Assembly (NCBI GenBank): GCA_949825025.1
Contig: OX463780.1
Coordinates: 43,008,979 to 43,072,978 of the forward strand
Source: Siphlonurus alternatus
Lineage: Eukaryota; Arthropoda; Insecta; Ephemeroptera; Siphlonuridae
Length of the DNA: 64,000 nucleotides
Direction of reading: 5' to 3'
A program made the position numbers and the translations under genes. Position 1 is the first letter of the stretch. Each line of letters starts with the position of its first letter. Shown here piece by piece: positions 21,976-33,772 of this stretch. The notes under the pieces were generated by a model. The model did no database searches, had not been told where the DNA came from, and worked only from the letters and a program-made list of their open reading frames with translations.

Positions 21976-24140
21976 CACTCGTCAAGAGAGCAAATATGGA
22001 TAGTGTTCACTGAACTATATACTATGGAAAGCTAACGCCCGCTCTTCTACACCCTCTGCGCTGAGGCAAAAAAAGTTTCTCCTCTTACCAGTACAGCTGA
22101 TCCCTTAACATGAAATAACGTTGAAAAGGTCTGACCTTCCTACTATAGTGGGAAGAAATAGTGGGAAGAAATCAGCTGGCAGGCAGGTAGAAGCAATCTT
22201 TATTTGCTTCAAACCCTAGTGTGTAGTCTCGCCCCCTGATAGTGTTGTAATTTTTACTGTTTAAGTTTATATTCCTCGTGGCATTTGCTTACTTGCCTGG
22301 GTTAAAAATAATCTGTTATATCTTCTAATAGATAATAATATTTACTGTCTATCTTTTGACCTCTGTCAGTATTATTCAATTTTATTATAGTTTTAAGTAT
22401 CATTTCCTGAAATTCACTGTTATTATTTAGATATGTTGTACACATAATTATATAACAATTGATCCATAATCCATATATGCCTGTAATTTTCTTTTCAGTA
22501 TTTCAAGCCTTGAATGGATTTATATAAAACAAAGTATTAATATATTAAAATATATGTGTATAAGACAGGCATGATTTTAAATTCTGTTTGAAGTTTATAG
22601 CCACACTCTACTTAAAATTCTGATAAAAAAGAAATATGTCATCTATGCTACTCTATTAAAGTATCGTCCCTGTTTGCAAATAAAAGAATTCTCTTTAGTG
22701 ATCGATTGACATATCGTCGCCTCAGAATGCAAATCACGTAACTACAAAAAAAATTGATGCAACTTAAAACCTTATCTCACTAGAACATAAGGGTCAAATT
22801 TCCATCAATTTTTTTTGTAGTTACGTGATTTGCATTCTGAGGCGACGATATGTAATATATCTCATCAACAATATATATAATAGGGTCAATATATGTATAT
22901 GTTACCATGCTGGCTACATGCAGGTTTAAGTGCAGTAGTTACGGTATATACGGCACATATACTTCACCCTTTACTAATAAGAAAATTAAAAATCTGAAAA
23001 TTAAATTTTTATCTCAAGTAAAACTTGTGTAACACTTCATATAGTAATTAATGATTAGAACAGCTTATTAAGAACAATTCGATCATAACAGAAAATTAGA
23101 GAGCCATAGCAAAAATAGCCTATTGTTACTTCAAAAGTATGCGCAGGCGTACGTCAATCACTAATTGATCTACAATATTATGACAAAATCATATTCTGTA
23201 CTTAATTATTAAATAAATATGAGACCATCAGCTTCAAAACCGGATCGTTACACTTGCTGATAAAGTCTACCTTTCAGGTGTTGTGATAAGGCGAAATGTA
23301 AACAAAGCTCTTATCGAAAAGTGCAAAGAGAAGATTTTGAAACTGACGATCTCTCGCATATTCTTTAATAAGTTCTCAAATTGAGCTAGATTTTCAATTT
23401 ATATAATTTAAGTAACTGTATCTAGTTCAAAACTTGTTGCATTAATTTGTTTTTATTCACCATTATACAAATATTATTTCCTATAGTTCATTGCATGTAA
23501 ATACATTTATTTTTATTTTTTTTAGCTTTCTTCCTTTATTAATAAATTTGACAAAACTCTCTTATTTCTTAACTTTCATTCATCACTGTTTACTTCACCA
23601 GATTTCACTAAATCTTCCCTCAAAATCTAGCATCATAAAACAATTATTAAGCTCCTTATATAATTATGTTATTGGTATTAAATTGATTATTTAAAGTAAA
23701 CATTAAATTTCCACTTTTTGTTCTACAGTTGCTAATATTTTGAAGCTCTAGCTGTTAAAGGAGCTGTATACTAATGAAAATGAAGAATTTTTATTTCAAT
23801 GCAAAATTTATATTCTACCCAAATTGCCCCCATTATATTTAGACTTATAAACGTTTGTTCTGTATTTTATTTGCAAAAATCTTCGTTGTGGTTTCATGAC
23901 GATAAAGCAAGCAGATTTTTTTTTTTTTAATGCATTTATTCACTAACGTAAATATTTCATACTAATTTATTTATAAAAATTAACACACAACGTACAGTGC
24001 ATGGACTCGCTATTAAATAAAAGCAAGCAATTGCATACAAGTTGCAGCTTTATAACACCATTTACATGTATATATTGACAGCATTTTATACAGTACATGT
24101 ATTGATATAAATTATATAGAAGGCAAATTACTATATAATG
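21976..24140. other. RAD51C 3' flank and AT-rich spacer
   Basis: Holds the RAD51C 3' untranslated region. An AATAAA lies at 22679-22684, but the real cleavage site is unknown. One hairpin is listed separately. No other gene is seen. Confidence 0.5.
22709..22853. mobile_element. Perfect-arm hairpin element
   Basis: Fifty-one-base arms, ACATATCGTCGCCTCAGAAT onward and its complement, are perfectly or nearly perfectly paired around a 43-bp loop. Such identity implies recent insertion or conversion between arms. Confidence 0.88.
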
Positions 24141-24455
24141 GAGTATCGACCTCAATTTTTTTTTATTGCAGAAATGGATAGAGCGTACAAAGTTATGCTA
24201 CCCTGATTTTGTTCAGATTTTTTAGAGCCTGAGAACTCTTTTTAAAAAATTATTGAAAGTCCGTTTTGTGACGTCACGAAGCGGCAAGTCCCTATCTTTT
24301 TCTTAAGGAGCGGCGTCTCGTAACGTCACAAAAAGAACTTTCAATAATTTTTTAAAAATAGTTCCTGGGCTCTAAAAAATCTGAAAAAAAAATCAGGGTA
24401 GCATAACTTTGCACGCTCTATCCATTTCTGTAATAAAAAATTTGAGATCAATACT
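24141..24455. mobile_element. Snap-back element, family FB2, copy 1
   Basis: Arms of about 130 bp share 'GAAATGGATAGAGCGT', 'AAAGTTATGCTACCCTGATT' and 'ATTGAAAGT' in inverted order. The centre contains GTGACGTCAC. A diverged copy follows at 24747-25057. Confidence 0.85.
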
Positions 24456-24746
24456 TTATTATATTACAGCTTTAGTGGAATTATGTGGAATACATTAAAG
24501 TTGTCAAGAGATTAATTTAATTATATAGACATAACAATTTTTGCCAATCTCTTATCTCTTTACATTTTTATTTAAAATTGATTAATTAACATAAAGAATT
24601 TTGAATTTTATTCCAGTTAAAAGTTTAAAAACTACTACTATTAATTAAATTGATGCAAATTTGCAACTTTACCGTTTTTATGACAGTTAAAAAACACAAA
24701 TATAAAATAATGCATAAAAATTATTTAAGATCAAATAAAAAAAAAG

Positions 24747-25057
24747 TGTCAATCTCAAGATTTTTTTATTGCAGAAATGAACAAGGGGGGGGGGACAAAT
24801 TTATGCTAAACCGATTTTTTTTTTTTTTTTTTCATATTTTTTTAAAGTTTAGGAATTATTTTAAAATATTATTGAAAGTCTATTTTATGATGGATGTCAT
24901 AAAATAGAATTTTGCAGCCCGAAAAAGGGGTGTGGTTGTTAAAATTGAACTTTCAATAAATAGTCCCAGAGGGCTGTAAAAACTCTGCCAGTGAGTGGCA
25001 AAACTTTGCACCCCCTCTATTAATTTCTGCAGTAAAAAAATTTGAGATCAGTACTCT
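24747..25057. mobile_element. Snap-back element, family FB2, copy 2
   Basis: The same design as 24141-24455 (TTTTTTTATTGCAGAAATG near the left end, TTTGAGATCAGTACT at the right end), but more decayed and with G and T homopolymers. It lies 290 bp from copy 1 in the same orientation. Confidence 0.75.
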
Positions 25058-25940
25058 ATTAATAAATTAATTTAGTAGATTCCAAGATTACTAAAAGTAG
25101 ATGTTGTATATAAATACTGATTAAAAAAACATACAGATTTATGCTAATTAGTAGGATTCAGATCCATAGTTTTACAAAAATACGTACATTACAGTGAATC
25201 TGATTTCAAATATTAACAAATCATGAAGTTTCATTGCCAAATTTGCATTTAAAAAAAAAAAAAAAAAAGAAAAAAAGGAGAGGGGGGGGGAGAGAGAGAG
25301 AGAGAATTGTTGTTAGTTTTTAAAATTCCTACATTTTTTTTTAAACTTTGTCTAGTTTTATATATATAAAAAAAAAAGAAATACAGTTTGGTCTAATAAA
25401 AGCATGTTTTTTATGATAAAAATTAGATAATATTTTGCACGCAATCATTTTTTTTTTTTTTTTTTCCTCCTCCATCTTCACACAACATTGATTGTGTTTC
25501 ACCAAAATGTTCTTTGCTAAAAACAATGGTACGTGATTTTTTATCAACAGAAATATTTATAGCAATTATTTTTTGTGATCTTCATCTTCATGAATTTAAT
25601 GGTTATAATTAAGATTCGCAAAGGTAAAATATTAGGTAAATTGGATTTTACTGGAAACTGAAAATTTGAAAAGTTTTCTAACTGGATACAGTGCTGAAAA
25701 TCACAATTTGATATACTTTATATTTGGCCCCTATTCATTAGCAACATATTACAAAAAATAGAGAAAAATATGTAACTGACATAAAGTTTTACAATTACAT
25801 ATGAGGTAAAAAATAACAACAAAGACACGTGAAAACGCTTTGTCAAATAGTAAGAAATAATGTTGGTCCATCAATTTTTTAAAAAATTGGCTGTAGCATA
25901 CAATTTTCTTTAAAATGTAACTTTTCCTGCACAACTGGGG
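25058..25940. other. DTYMK 3' flank
   Basis: AT-rich, with an A run and a (GA)n patch near 25250-25305 and a T run near 25450. It must hold the DTYMK 3' untranslated region; no definite polyadenylation signal was assigned. Confidence 0.5.
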
Positions 25941-26057
25941 CTAAGACTGGGTCCATAGCTTGCCGAGTGGGGAGCACGCTGCGATATCCACGGCCTCGAG
26001 GGCCTCTCGCAGCAGCTCTGAGTGAAGGTCCTCCACAGACTTGTCAGCATCAATCTC
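25941..26057 (-). CDS. DTYMK: DTYMK exon 5 and stop
   Basis: Encodes [16 protein letters not shown] and ends [10 protein letters not shown] then TAG. Acceptor CTTACAG on the minus strand. Confidence 0.93.
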   Translation of the reverse strand, partial: EIDADKSVEDLHSELLREALEAVDIAACSPLGKLWTQS

Positions 26058-29000
26058 CTGTAAGCACATGAAGAGTGAATTTTGATGCAGAGTGATGAAA
26101 AATTTATAAGATTATTGGTCATTTATTGATTCCAAAAATTTACCGTAAATTTTGCATGATTATATATATGTATAAATCTAGAAAGTATACATAGATGTCA
26201 TATAAAATTGAAGAATTGAAGTTTCTGGAGGCCTAACATTCAGTTAAGGGTAAGGTAAGCCAAACAGCTGTTTTTTTAGTCCCATTTGATTAACATGTAA
26301 ACCTTTGCAAATTCACAAAAATTCTGAAAAAAAAAATGGAGAAAAAAATTTAGTGCCTAAAAGCCATAGAAAAAATTTCAAGGCAATATTCGAGACAATT
26401 TTTTTAATTATTATTTTTTAATTTTCAGCATAGGACTTTCCCATGGAGAGCCAAACTAAAAACTTAATTTAAAAAAAGTCGGCTCGAATAATTGTCTTGA
26501 AATTTTTTCTGTAGCCTCTTTAGGTACAAATCTGTCTCAATTTTTTTTCAAAATTTTTGAGAATTTGCTAAGGTTTACATGTTATTCAAATGGGACTAAA
26601 AAAATCAGCTGATTCACATTACCTTACTCTTAATCTGTATACAATAGAGCATAAAAAAATCATACCTTGAATGTCTCATCTTTCAAGTGCTGATAGTTGG
26701 CCCAGACTTTGCTAAGGAATGGTTCATTTTCGTATCTCTCCTCTCCGAACCCTGGTCTCTCTTTGAGGCTATCTCGACCAATCTTAAGCAGAAGGACTAG
26801 ATCTGGCTTGGGAAGTCCTACGTCCGCTTGTCTGCACCAGTTGAGGGTCATGCCCTGAAAACAAACCCACATAAACAATCACAGCAACTCCTCTTGCGTG
26901 CATTTGTAACGCTGACACAAAAATATGACGAACTATTTTTTGTTTACAGAGATACAATGAGCTTGAAGTACAAGATGGTGTAACGGGAAATTCAAATCAT
27001 ACTGTCACACTGCATACAGCAGTTCAAGCTATTTGATAGGATGGCAAATCCCTCTCGTTCTGCAAATTATCCATTATTCATTACTCCAAGTAAATGCAAT
27101 GCCACTGCAATTCAACTAATCACTGAATTTTGTGTTGATGTTACAATTAGTATAATTATAAATTATTCTTTGCATCTGGTTTAGCAGAGAAACAATACAC
27201 AGTTACGGTTGCATTTTTTTTATTTCATAAAATTTAGAAAATATGCATAAAATTATGCTTTTCTGAATTTTTTCATATTTTTTGGAGTGCGGGAACTAAT
27301 TTTAAAAACATATTAAAAATATATGAATTAAGGTGGTACTACCTGATGGGACAACCGTGACGTCATCAATAGCCAATCACAGCGCGACAAAATGATGTCA
27401 CGGTTGTCCCATCAGGTAGTACCACCTTAATTCAGATATTTTAAATATTTTTTTTTTAATTAGTTCCCGCACTCCAAAAAATCTTAAAAAATTCTGAAAA
27501 GCATAATTTTATGTATTTTTTCTAATTATGAAATAAAAAAAATGCAACCATTATTGTCTATTAACTTCAAACTCCACATTAATTCTTTTATACAGAAAAC
27601 AGGTTGCCAGAGCTCTTAAGGTTTATTTTATATAAAAGGGAATACTCATAAAACACATAATCAAAAATTGCTAATCATTAATCATTATACTGTATATGAT
27701 ATTTATTATATAACTTATGATTCCAGTAACTTTAACAATTCTATCCGTTTATTGTACAAATGAATCTATATTATAATACTACTGTATAAATTATACCATA
27801 ATATATATGCGTGGATTAAATAGGAGAAGAGGTAGGGGCTATAATTATACACAAATATTAATAGGTTAATTAATTTTAATTGCTGGGGTACTTAACTAAT
27901 ACATAATACAGTATAAAAAAGCAAAAATCAGTTACTAGCTATTTGTACTGCTACTAATTTTTAACTTCTTCTATAACAAAATCAAGCAAAATATGGCCGT
28001 CTTAATGTAGTTAAAATATTCCTATAATACTCACATCTTTAGCAGCAGAGTATGCAACACCAGAGAAGGCATATCTATCCACAATGAGGGTTGTTCCACT
28101 ACTTAGAAGCTTCTTTATTTTTGATCTACATAAATGATGAGTAAAGTGTTAGTAGAAAATTTAATGCTTTATTGCTTGACCAACAACTTACTCAAGTTCC
28201 CAGCGGTTTCCTGAGAAGAGTAGATGAATGGCTTTGTCATTCACCTCTTCCTTGTTGCTTAGGTAATCACCTAGGACTTTGCCAATGCAGGTACGACGAT
28301 CTGTAACAGATGCAGTTTGATTTTTTTTTTTTTTTTTTTTTGAGCCAGTAAAAAAATTATCAAGATATTGCAGTTGTTATTTTCATGGAAGGGAGGGTTT
28401 GGATAATCAGTTACAATTTTTCTTTTTTACTTTTTTTTTTGCCCATTATAAGGAGCCTAAAAGCAGGTCGGAACCAAAAAAAAAACTAAAATCCAAAACT
28501 GGGCTGTGCACTGTATTCCATTGAACATGTTAATAATTTTTTCGAATTTTTAAGAACCCTAAATATGGCAAATAAAAATTGTTAAAAGTGAAAAATGTTA
28601 CCGGGCTACGTGGTGTATGCATAATTAATATGCATATGCCATACTGTATTAATTGTATTCAATATAACATTGATTGTATGTACAATTTAATCAATTGAGG
28701 CTTGAGGCTCGGACTGAGAAGCTAGGGGCCAACCAGGGTTATATATAGGCAGCAGCAGCCGCCTGGAAGGAGGCCTGGGGCCACTTTTTGTATGTTTTGT
28801 GCTCTGTGTGGTATAAAGTGCAGAGGCCATTGCAGTCAGGGATCCCTGAGCCAGCCTTATTAGCCCCTTATATATGTCAAAGGAATCAATAAATTATTCT
28901 ATTCCACCGTAGCCAGTCCGAGCCTGCATCGCATATATGGTGAGCAATCATTGCAATACAGTAAATAAAATAAATTTAACACACCCGATTATCATATATA

Positions 29001-29136
29001 TCATACGCATACCTGGAAAGTTCATATACTGTGCCTGAAGATCCTTGGCAGATAATGCCTTGGCCAAGAGTTGACTTTGAGTTGTTTTTCCAACCCTATC
29101 ACATCCCTCTAAAACAATTAAAGCTCCTCTCTTCAT
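25941..29136 (-). CDS. DTYMK: Thymidylate kinase (dTMP kinase), 5 exons
   Basis: Exons on the minus strand: 29013-29136, 28192-28300, 28035-28125, 26666-26854 and 25941-26057. They sum to 630 bases, 209 residues plus TAG, and all junctions are in frame. The enzyme phosphorylates dTMP to dTDP with ATP, an essential step in dTTP synthesis. Visible signatures are the P-loop GCDRVGKT (residues 11-18), VDRYAFSG (DRY at 94-96), [16 protein letters not shown] after the core, GFGEERYE in the LID region, and PLGKLW at the C-terminus. Human DTYMK has 212 residues and the same motif order. The start is the first ATG of exon 1 and puts the P-loop at the usual distance. The introns carry two snap-back elements and an LTR-like unit. 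The gene is convergent with RAD51C. Confidence 0.95.
26244..26633. mobile_element. Snap-back element in DTYMK intron 4
   Basis: Ends TTAAGGGTAAGGTAA and TTACCTTACTCTTAA are inverted. The arms run about 150 bp through 'AGTCCCATTTGA', 'ACATGTAAACC' and 'TTGAAATTTTTTCT' words. TTAA at both ends again suggests TTAA-specific insertion. Confidence 0.85.
26666..26854 (-). CDS. DTYMK: DTYMK exon 4
   Basis: Begins [17 protein letters not shown] and ends HLKDETFK. Includes the LID-region [12 protein letters not shown]. Donor GTATGA, acceptor TGTTTTCAG. Confidence 0.95.
27208..27549. mobile_element. Snap-back element in DTYMK intron 3
   Basis: A 342-bp hairpin with GGTTGCATTTTTTTTAT at the left and its complement at the right. 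The inner arms include 'GGTGGTACTACCTGATGGG' and its exact complement, and TGACGTCA lies beside the loop. The centre carries a CCAATCACAGCGCG stretch. Confidence 0.9.
28035..28125 (-). CDS. DTYMK: DTYMK exon 3
   Basis: Encodes [20 protein letters not shown] and ends GVAYSAAKD; the DRY motif binds the nucleotide substrate in this family. Confidence 0.94.
28192..28300 (-). CDS. DTYMK: DTYMK exon 2
   Basis: Encodes [19 protein letters not shown] and [11 protein letters not shown], matching the human 'IGKLLSSYLQKKSDVEDH' and 'LLFSANRWE'. Acceptor CTGTTACAG. Confidence 0.94.
28301..28700. other. DTYMK intron 1, downstream part
   Basis: T and A homopolymers (28321-28340, 28430-28440) and AT-rich DNA; no exon or element was seen. 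Confidence 0.5.
28701..28927. mobile_element. LTR-like or short terminal-repeat unit in DTYMK intron 1
   Basis: A GC-richer island has 12-bp inverted ends, AGGCTCGGACTG (28705-28716) and CAGTCCGAGCCT (28914-28925). Inside are two TATA-like boxes (TTATATATAGG, GGTATAAAG) and an AATAAA (about 28889), the layout of a small solo LTR or similar unit. No target duplication was found, so the class is uncertain. Confidence 0.35.
29013..29136 (-). CDS. DTYMK: DTYMK exon 1 (P-loop)
   Basis: Starts [20 protein letters not shown] and ends at 'YMNFP' plus one base, with donor GTATGC. ATG 29136 is the only start that gives the usual short lead before the P-loop. Confidence 0.94.
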
Positions 29137-29450
29137 GACTATGCAATAATTATATAAAGCAGATTACACTGGAGAATTTAGTTAGGTGGTGAGACTTCAA
29201 ATTATATCGTACTTTCTTCAAACAACAATTTCTTCTTACCCGGTGCTTAGCAGCTTAGCATCCTCCCGCTCTTTATAAAGCACAGCTGATTCGGCGATTC
29301 GAACCATCGAACCTCGACCCATCGATTTTGGATCGACAGCGTAAAAGTGCGGTAAAATTTTAAGAGGCCGGCCCGCAACAAGTGAAGAACGCAGTTTTAT
29401 CCTTCGGCGTCCTTGATCGCTCGTAGAGTTCTAGAATATCCAGGACGCTT
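29137..29450 (-). promoter_or_regulatory. DTYMK 5' flank
   Basis: A less AT-rich stretch directly upstream of the DTYMK start, including GGCCGGCCCGCAAC at about 29367. It probably holds the promoter and 5' untranslated region; no core element was assigned. Confidence 0.35.
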
Positions 29451-29678
29451 ATATATTATATATGCTTATTATATGCTTCTCTGGTCAAATTCAAATAAGA
29501 TACTATATAACCAAAACTCCCAACTAACAAAACAATAATAGCAAGCAAATATTTATATTGATGCCCGATCATGGATGGCATATATGCCCGATTACATATA
29601 TTGCAGCAATTAAAAAAGTCCTTAATTAATTTCTTCTTCTCATATGTCATTGTATATATATATATATGACATATGACA

Positions 29679-29709
<31 letters not shown>

Positions 29710-30429
29710 CATTTTTGCTCAAAAAAAAATTACAGTAAAATTATAATACACATATATATATATATATTAATAAACCCATAACTTCTTTCTGTTTTAATCT
29801 TAAGATTAGTATTGAAATTGGCAAATTCAGGGAAATTGGGCTACATAATACATTGAACTATAATATCATATATAATGATCGAATATAAAGACTAGTATAA
29901 TTAATTATGCAAATCAATCTACAATAAATTTTATATTTTATTATCTACATGCTACATGTATGATGTACAAATATAACATAATTATAATATCATACACATG
30001 ACATATAATAAATATATAATTAAGCAGGTAAGCCATATATATCAGGCATTATATATTATGATCGGTTGTTGATGTCCGAGGCATTTCTTTTTTCTGCCTA
30101 TACTAAATTAAGTATTGACGAATCTTATAATACTAATTAAACCTCTTATATGATTGTACTGATGAGTACATGATGCGATGGGTTGCCATGCCGACCATAG
30201 ATACTTAGGGATTAATTTATCCGCTGACCAACAGAGACAAAAAAATTAATAAAATAAACACACAAACTCATATTGAGATTATAATGTAGCAAATAGTTTA
30301 ATACACAGCAATTTTTCTCTTTTTACTTCACACTTCTGCACAAATTTAAAGAAAAGATGACGTACTTATATAAAAAAAAAAAAAAAAAATCAAATATATC
30401 AGCTGCAAAATCTGGTTTCTTTCATACCA
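29451..30429. other. Spacer between EIF1A and DTYMK
   Basis: AT-rich with short TA runs (29650-29710) and a small palindrome of CATATGTCAT words. Holds the EIF1A 3' untranslated region; a possible ATTAAA signal on the minus strand lies near 30297. Confidence 0.45.
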
Positions 30430-30435
30430 TCAAAC
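30430..30435 (-). CDS. EIF1A: EIF1A exon 5, two codons (Val, stop)
   Basis: After the exon 4 donor CAA/GTAAGC, the first good acceptor is TTTGTTTCAG at about 30436, which gives GTT TGA. The inference rests on this splice site alone. Confidence 0.5.
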   Translation of the reverse strand, partial: V

Positions 30436-33400
30436 CTGAAACAAACAATAAATGCAGCAAATAATTTTAGTCTTTTATAAACACATACTATAGAGCACAC
30501 ATTTCATAATATAATTTTTTCTTTAATAATAAGTCCAACTGAAATGCAGCATAATTATAGTATAACAAAGTAATGCAAGAAATAAAGCACAATATATATA
30601 ATGTTGTGCATTTTCCTTTCTTTTGTATATACTGTTCTTACAACTACTTACTGTTATAATCTGATATATTAAAATATTTAAACATATTTATAATTAGAAT
30701 AATTTTTAATTTATGAAAAATTGATGATGCACTATGATCCTTCAATATTATATCATGATGTGTTTTTATGGGAGTTGTCAATTTTTTTTTTAATTAAAAA
30801 ATATTTATAATAATTATTTATAACAATTATAATTTATGTTACCCTCTATTATATATTATATAATATTATATAATATATACTATTATACTATTATTATACT
30901 ACTTTCTTACTTATGTATAAGCAAGTACAAAACTTACAAACTGCATGATGTGGAAAATTGTTGCATAATCTATTGTCACTAATATTTTTATACATTATAA
31001 TTATCTATAATTATTTTATTTAATTTAATAATAAAGGTTAGTATCATAATTGCTTAACTTTTCTGTATACAAGAAACAAGAAATGTTTTATTCATGCTTA
31101 GTTTCTAGCATTTAATAATATTATTATTAATGTATATATAATTAACATACATCATGGAAAAGAATTTTACCATAGAAATGTCAACTCTGATTTCTGAATT
31201 ATTTTATTTTTTTCCCCCGTAAAAATTGAAGCTTCTCCTATACTATATATTATACTGTGTATAAAATGTATATAATCTTTATGAGGAGCCATTTTTCTCT
31301 AGTAATTTAAGTACAGGTGTATATTTTTTTTATATAATACAATAGAATTATAAATTATGTCCTGGAAGATTACACCTCATAAAATAGAAAGTTAAGGGGG
31401 TGCTTACTTGCTGGGCTATGGTGTCGTCACTGTCGCTGCTGCTGGCGTTATCACCAAACTCAATGTCGTCGTCCAAATCATCCACCATGAAGCTCACCGC
31501 ATCATTCACCCGCACTGAAACCCCACAATATCTTCTTTATCGAAAATGAAGATTTCTTTTATCTGATTGTGAGATGCAATAAGTTCCACACAAGGAACAT
31601 ATATGCAAAGTACTTAATTGACATATTATAGATAGTAAAATGAAAACATTATTCTCGAATCTATATTATAGTAATTTTAAATTCTAATCAAACCTTTTAT
31701 GAAGCAATTTAAATGAGCACAGCATAACGAAATTTACTTTCTTCAGCTTATATATTACTTGGATATACTAATTAGCTGTATTCAACATTATATAATATAT
31801 TACTATCTCTGCAATTAAAAAAAATGATTTTAATTTATGATTGTATGCATATATATGGTCCCTAGCTCATCTGAAATAACATGCTAAAAATAGTTGTAGA
31901 ATATCTGCAATATATCAAATCAATGCAATTATTAGCTGATATTGCAGACAGCTCAATATTGTATATTTTAAATAAAATATGATCATGGGTATAGGCAGAG
32001 ATAGCACATTTTCCGAAGGAGGGATGATATATGATTTTATTATAGTATATATACCGGTAATTAATATGAAATACAAAAGTATATGCCTGGAAGGTTTATT
32101 TATGATTATTTGAAGTAACTGCTGCTTTTAAGTGGTAATACACATTTAGATTAGTATATATATATATATTATATATATATATATATATTATAGACTCACC
32201 TGAGTCAGGGAACTCTCCGTAGGTTTTGAGGTTACGAGCCTCATCACGTGTGTATTTCAGAAGGACGTCACCCTTCGTGTCCTGGTATTCACGAAGACCG
32301 ATAAGCACAATGTCGCTCTGGTTGATCCACACCTTCTTACGCATCTTGCCACGGATGTGGCATAGGCGCTTCACCCCATCAAAACATGTAACTTCGACGT
32401 GGCCACTGCCAACCACTTTTGTTACTTGACCATACTCTATAACACAAAAGGAACAAGCAAAAATTGTATTTAAAAGGTATTAAAATTTAACAAGGAGCAC
32501 TATTATGTATATTATGTATTAATTATGCAATTCTCAAGTTTAATTCTTTAAAACATTTAAAGTTCCATATATATACAAATTTGAAAGCTTTTTATGCCAG
32601 CTTAGGTACAAGAAGAAACAATAATTAAAAATTAAATAAAAACAAAAAATTAAATAAGAAAAAAAAATCAACTGTGTATATCCCATATATGATACATAAT
32701 ATATTTATGGAGATGTTGAGTAGGGGTAAGTTCTTTAATTATATAGCGCATGACTTTTTTAGTGTTTTTATCTCAAATAAGAAATAATAAATGCACTGAA
32801 AAAATGTGAAAAAAATATCCCTTTTGTTATTTGAAGTCTGCTTCAATAATAAAATAAACCTTACCCTGTCCATCTTCCTTGAACACCAGTTCTCGTTTCT
32901 CTGCCTCATTGTCATTCTTTCCTCTGCGCCTGTTTTTACCTCCTTTTCCTAGAGAAAACAAAAATCTCTTAATTTACTTTTTTTTATTATTCTCTCTTTA
33001 AATATTAAAGCAAAAAGCACCTTTTAATTCGTCTGTGCTTATATATATAGTTAAAACATTAAATTTTTATAATGTTACAGCTAGATATTTATATTTTTTA
33101 TTATTATTATTTTATTTCTTCTCATAAAATTAGACTAAATTTAGTAAATATATAACTAAGCTTAATTAATTTGCTATATATTCTGTGTATTGCTAATAAA
33201 TCGAGAGAGCTATATATAGCTATATGTGTGTTTATCACCAATTATATAGTAAAACATTTTGCTTGCATTAAACTGTGCTAAAATTATATTACGCGCCACT
33301 CTCTAGATTTTATAATAAAGACAAATTAACATACATAATTATATATAATGTGTCTAACAAGTCTGCATGCAACCAAATCAGCTAATTAGATCGAATATAT

Positions 33401-33717
33401 AATATAAATTCATACAAACATATCTATATAATATACAGTACCGTATCTACATATCTAATATTATCTTATAAAATCTAATATGTCAAATGTAAATGATAAG
33501 TTAATTTTGTTTTTACCATGCAATATATTATATGTATATTATATATGTTATTTATTATAATTATATGCATATAATTAGCGCAAAAAAGCTATAATAAAGC
33601 ATAATATGGTATAACTATAAATAATAAAGAATAATTTTATATATAGCCCCAGTAAAAGTCAGCTAGTATATATTTGGGACACCCTGTATATACCGGCCGG
33701 TATATTTTTTAGTACGC

Positions 33718-33772
<55 letters not shown>

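Noticed and set aside
29280..29340. tRNA-like GATTCGAA box
   Set aside because: No matching A box, acceptor stem or cloverleaf could be formed around it.
32226..32429. 67-codon plus-strand frame
   Set aside because: It is antisense to the conserved eIF1A OB-fold exon.
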